Positions 7,141 through 8,308 of a stretch of DNA of 8,308 nucleotides are shown here, in pieces. How positions within the stretch are numbered: the stretch's first letter is position 1; every line of letters starts with the position of its first letter. This DNA comes from an uncultured Prevotella sp. (GTDB lineage Bacteria > Bacteroidota > Bacteroidia > Bacteroidales > Bacteroidaceae), in the NCBI GenBank assembly GCA_937901345.1, contig CALCHM010000038.1, positions 1 to 8,308 of the forward strand. The letters run 5' to 3'. The notes beneath the pieces are model-generated. The model saw nothing but the letters and a program-made list of their open reading frames with translations. It was not told where the DNA came from and did no database searches. Both the position numbers and the translations under genes were made by a program.

Positions 7141-7353
7141 CCGGACGGCGCTCTCCCCCTGTTTATAGGGGCGGCTCTGCTAGTGAGAGGGTGCAAGCAG
7201 TTAACAAAAAATCTGCAAAAAAATGTCATGAATACAATTAATAATTTAAACGTCACCTACAATTATCTAAATCTTCGTACATTTGCTTCTGCACCCCCTC
7301 ACCGCCAAGGCGGTCCCCTCCCCCCCTATAAACAGGGGGAGAACGCCATCCGG
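7141..7353. repeat. Inverted-repeat element with 31-bp arms (MITE-like)
   Basis: The arms 7141-7171 and 7323-7353 are reverse complements with two mismatches, both C/T differences, centred on ctccccctgtttatagggg. A second, weaker pair lies inside: gtgagagggtgca at 7184-7196 against tgcaccccctcac at 7290-7302. The roughly 90-bp core is AT-rich and encodes no convincing protein. A frame reading through the right arm gives low-complexity peptide (PPHRQGGPLPPYKQGE) and is treated as spurious. It belongs to a different family from the hairpin arrays at 2167-3117. Confidence 0.75.
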
Positions 7354-7489
7354 TTATTTCCCTTCATCCTGTCTTTTTCTACCATCCGGTCATTACCGTA
7401 TATCCATTCATTTCCTGCCATAAAGACGATTCCCGCCTCCAGATTTTCCAACCTTCCCCATCACACTATCAAAAAACTGCCCCCACATC

Positions 7490-7520
7490 TTGCTCAATTC
7501 AAAATAACTTTGTACTTTTG
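7490..7520 (+). promoter_or_regulatory. Promoter of tRNA-Gln
   Basis: TACTTTTG at 7513-7520 is the -7 box and TTG at 7490-7492 the -33 box, with a 20-nt spacer. Box and spacing are the same as for tRNA-Asn at the left edge, and the match continues as GCA/CAC just after the box. Transcription starts near 7527, about 25 nt before the tRNA. Confidence 0.68.
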
Positions 7521-7551
7521 CACCGTCTTTCGAAAGAAAGCACTTGAAGTT

Positions 7552-7623
7552 TGTCCCATGGTGTAATTGGCAACACGTCAGGTTTTGGTTCTGTAATTTA
7601 AGGTTCGAGTCCTTATGGGACAA
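7552..7623 (+). tRNA. tRNA-Gln (anticodon TTG)
   Basis: A full 72-nt cloverleaf. The acceptor stem TGTCCCA/TGGGACA pairs 7552-7558 with 7616-7622, and A7623 is the discriminator. The D arm is GTGT/ACAC, the anticodon arm TCAGG-TTTTGGT-TCTGT with TTG at 7585-7587, and the T arm TAAGG-TTCGAGT-CCTTA. The outermost anticodon-stem pair is T-T and the innermost G-T, a somewhat weak stem. CCA is not encoded (CAG follows). It is transcribed from its own promoter and ends at the terminator that begins 9 nt downstream. Confidence 0.93.
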
Positions 7624-7631
7624 CAGAACAG

Positions 7632-7660
7632 AAGAGCAATCCGCAAGGATTGCTCTTTTT
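7632..7660 (+). terminator. Intrinsic terminator of tRNA-Gln
   Basis: A perfect 11-bp stem (7632-7642 with 7647-7657) closes a GCAA tetraloop, with a T-run at 7656-7660. The loop and the two closing C-G pairs (CCGCAAGG) are the same as in the terminator at 7071-7100. Confidence 0.92.
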
Positions 7661-7997
7661 CGTACATAATTTTAGACAATAAATAGCAGTTACTTACGTG
7701 ACCTTTGGTTGATTCAAGTACTTTAATTTATCCTTCCGCTCCTTCGTTGCTCGTCTCCCTAATTTATGGGGATAATTTGAGATATTTATAACTTGTAATA
7801 TATCTATTTTTTTTCTAATCTTCGTAATAATTTTGATTTTGAATACCCTACACAGGGCGATGATCTAAATCTTTTGAATGATACTTTCGCCCAGCTACGA
7901 TACTTCTATTCTTTGGGGTAATAGTTCTTTCGTTTATCGTCTTAACAACCATGTTTATTACCGCTTCTAATCGGTGCGCTTTTATAGTCTTACATGA
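7661..7997. other. Gene-free stretch upstream of gyrB
   Basis: No gene could be supported. It holds the second copy of the 58-bp dispersed repeat (7793-7851) and a short CGCCC/GGGCG complementarity (7854-7858 with 7889-7893). The segment at 7737-7757 (ccgctccttcgttgctcgtc) is loosely like the GCGAGC-rich parts of the hairpin arrays, but too short to call. Confidence 0.4.
7793..7851 (+). repeat. Dispersed 58-bp repeat, copy B
   Basis: Aligns in the same orientation with 2545-2602, differing by one extra T and a few substitutions. It shares the end sequence gattttgaataccctac. It sits about 170 bp before the gyrB promoter. Confidence 0.75.
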
Positions 7998-8027
7998 CTG
8001 CTATGTTAAACTTTTTTAGTATCTTTG
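7998..8027 (+). promoter_or_regulatory. Promoter of gyrB
   Basis: TATCTTTG at 8020-8027 is a good -7 box. The -33 position has CTG at 7998-8000, 19 nt upstream, weaker than TTG. Start of transcription near 8034 gives a leader of about 30 nt. Confidence 0.55.
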
Positions 8028-8063
8028 CATAGAATAAAAGACTGGTAAAACAGATACGTTATA

Positions 8064-8308
8064 ATGGAAGAAATTGAAAAGAAAGGCGCTGAATATTCGG
8101 CGAGTAATATTCAGGTTCTTGAAGGTTTAGAGGCGGTCCGCAAGCGCCCTGCGATGTACATTGGTGACATTAGCGAAAAGGGGTTGCATCACCTTGTTTA
8201 CGAAACTGTAGATAACTCAATTGATGAAGCTCTTGCGGGTTATTGTAAAAATATTGAAGTTACAATTTGTGAAGTCCAACGATCCAGTAGCAGACAATGA
8301 GTTGAAGT
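8064..8308 (+). CDS. gyrB: DNA gyrase subunit B, N-terminal part only; frame broken near the window edge
   Basis: GyrB is the ATPase subunit of DNA gyrase, which introduces negative supercoils. The first 70 residues are a clear match to the GHKL ATPase start: YSASNIQVLEGLEAVRKRPAMYIGD (11-35) and LVYETVDNSIDEALAGYC (44-61). Glu47 and Asn51 correspond to E. coli Glu42 (catalytic base) and Asn46 (Mg-ATP binding). After Glu70 the frame departs from the family and stops at TGA 8298-8300. In the +1 frame, codons for V-A-D-N at 8287-8298 match the V-x-D-(D/N)-G-R-G motif at the expected distance if two bases are missing between 8274 and 8286; the following G-R-G is not seen. This suggests sequence error or assembly damage, or less likely a real mutation, since gyrB is essential. 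The start at 8064 suits the family and lies about 30 nt after the predicted transcription start. The gene continues beyond the window. Confidence 0.9.

Noticed and set aside
7278..7285. TACATTTG, a possible -7 box inside the second inverted-repeat element
   Set aside because: No TTG-like -33 box at proper distance and no gene starting after it.
7183..7566. Plus-strand frame of 127 codons
   Set aside because: It runs through an inverted-repeat element and into tRNA-Gln, with low-complexity peptide.
2750..7925. tattacccca at 2760-2769 and its reverse complement at 7914-7923
   Set aside because: A 10-bp match in AT-rich DNA with unrelated flanks is within chance for a window this size.

Overview
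The window looks like chromosomal DNA of a Bacteroidetes bacterium, most likely Bacteroidales and possibly Prevotellaceae. Supporting signs are several -7 boxes of the TAnnTTTG type with TTG-like -33 boxes, starts without a clear Shine-Dalgarno sequence, tRNAs without an encoded CCA end, an S41 protease of the Bacteroidetes type, and a large secreted protein with a short C-terminal tail typical of Prevotella/Bacteroides surface proteins. The genus is inference.

Layout: (1) 1-53, the 5' part of a tRNA-Asn on the minus strand, running off the left edge. (2) 85-123, two divergent promoters whose elements interlock, one for the tRNA and one probably for the next gene. (3) 297-1955, a secreted PDZ/S41 C-terminal processing protease. 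(4) 1956-3298, 1.3 kb without a credible gene but full of structured repeats: ten small pentaloop hairpins in two palindromic arrays, a 51-bp tandem repeat, a 58-bp dispersed repeat and a roughly 320-bp inverted-repeat element. (5) 3299-7048, a 1249-aa secreted acidic protein with an F5/8 type C domain and very biased codon use, preceded by a good promoter and followed by a strong terminator. (6) 7141-7353, a second inverted-repeat element of another family. (7) 7552-7623, tRNA-Gln(TTG) with its own promoter and terminator. (8) 7661-8063, a gene-free stretch holding the second copy of the 58-bp repeat and the gyrB promoter. (9) 8064-8308, the start of gyrB, whose frame breaks about 35 bases before the window ends.

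The genes do not form one operon. Each appears to be its own transcription unit, and there is no sign of a multi-gene defence, secretion or biosynthetic system. The protease and the large protein are both exported envelope or surface proteins, but a functional link between them is not shown. The most unusual content is the non-coding repeat DNA at 1956-3118. Its hairpins keep the same loop while their stems change by compensatory pairs, which suggests a folded RNA or single-stranded DNA element (REP/MITE-like) rather than random intergenic sequence.
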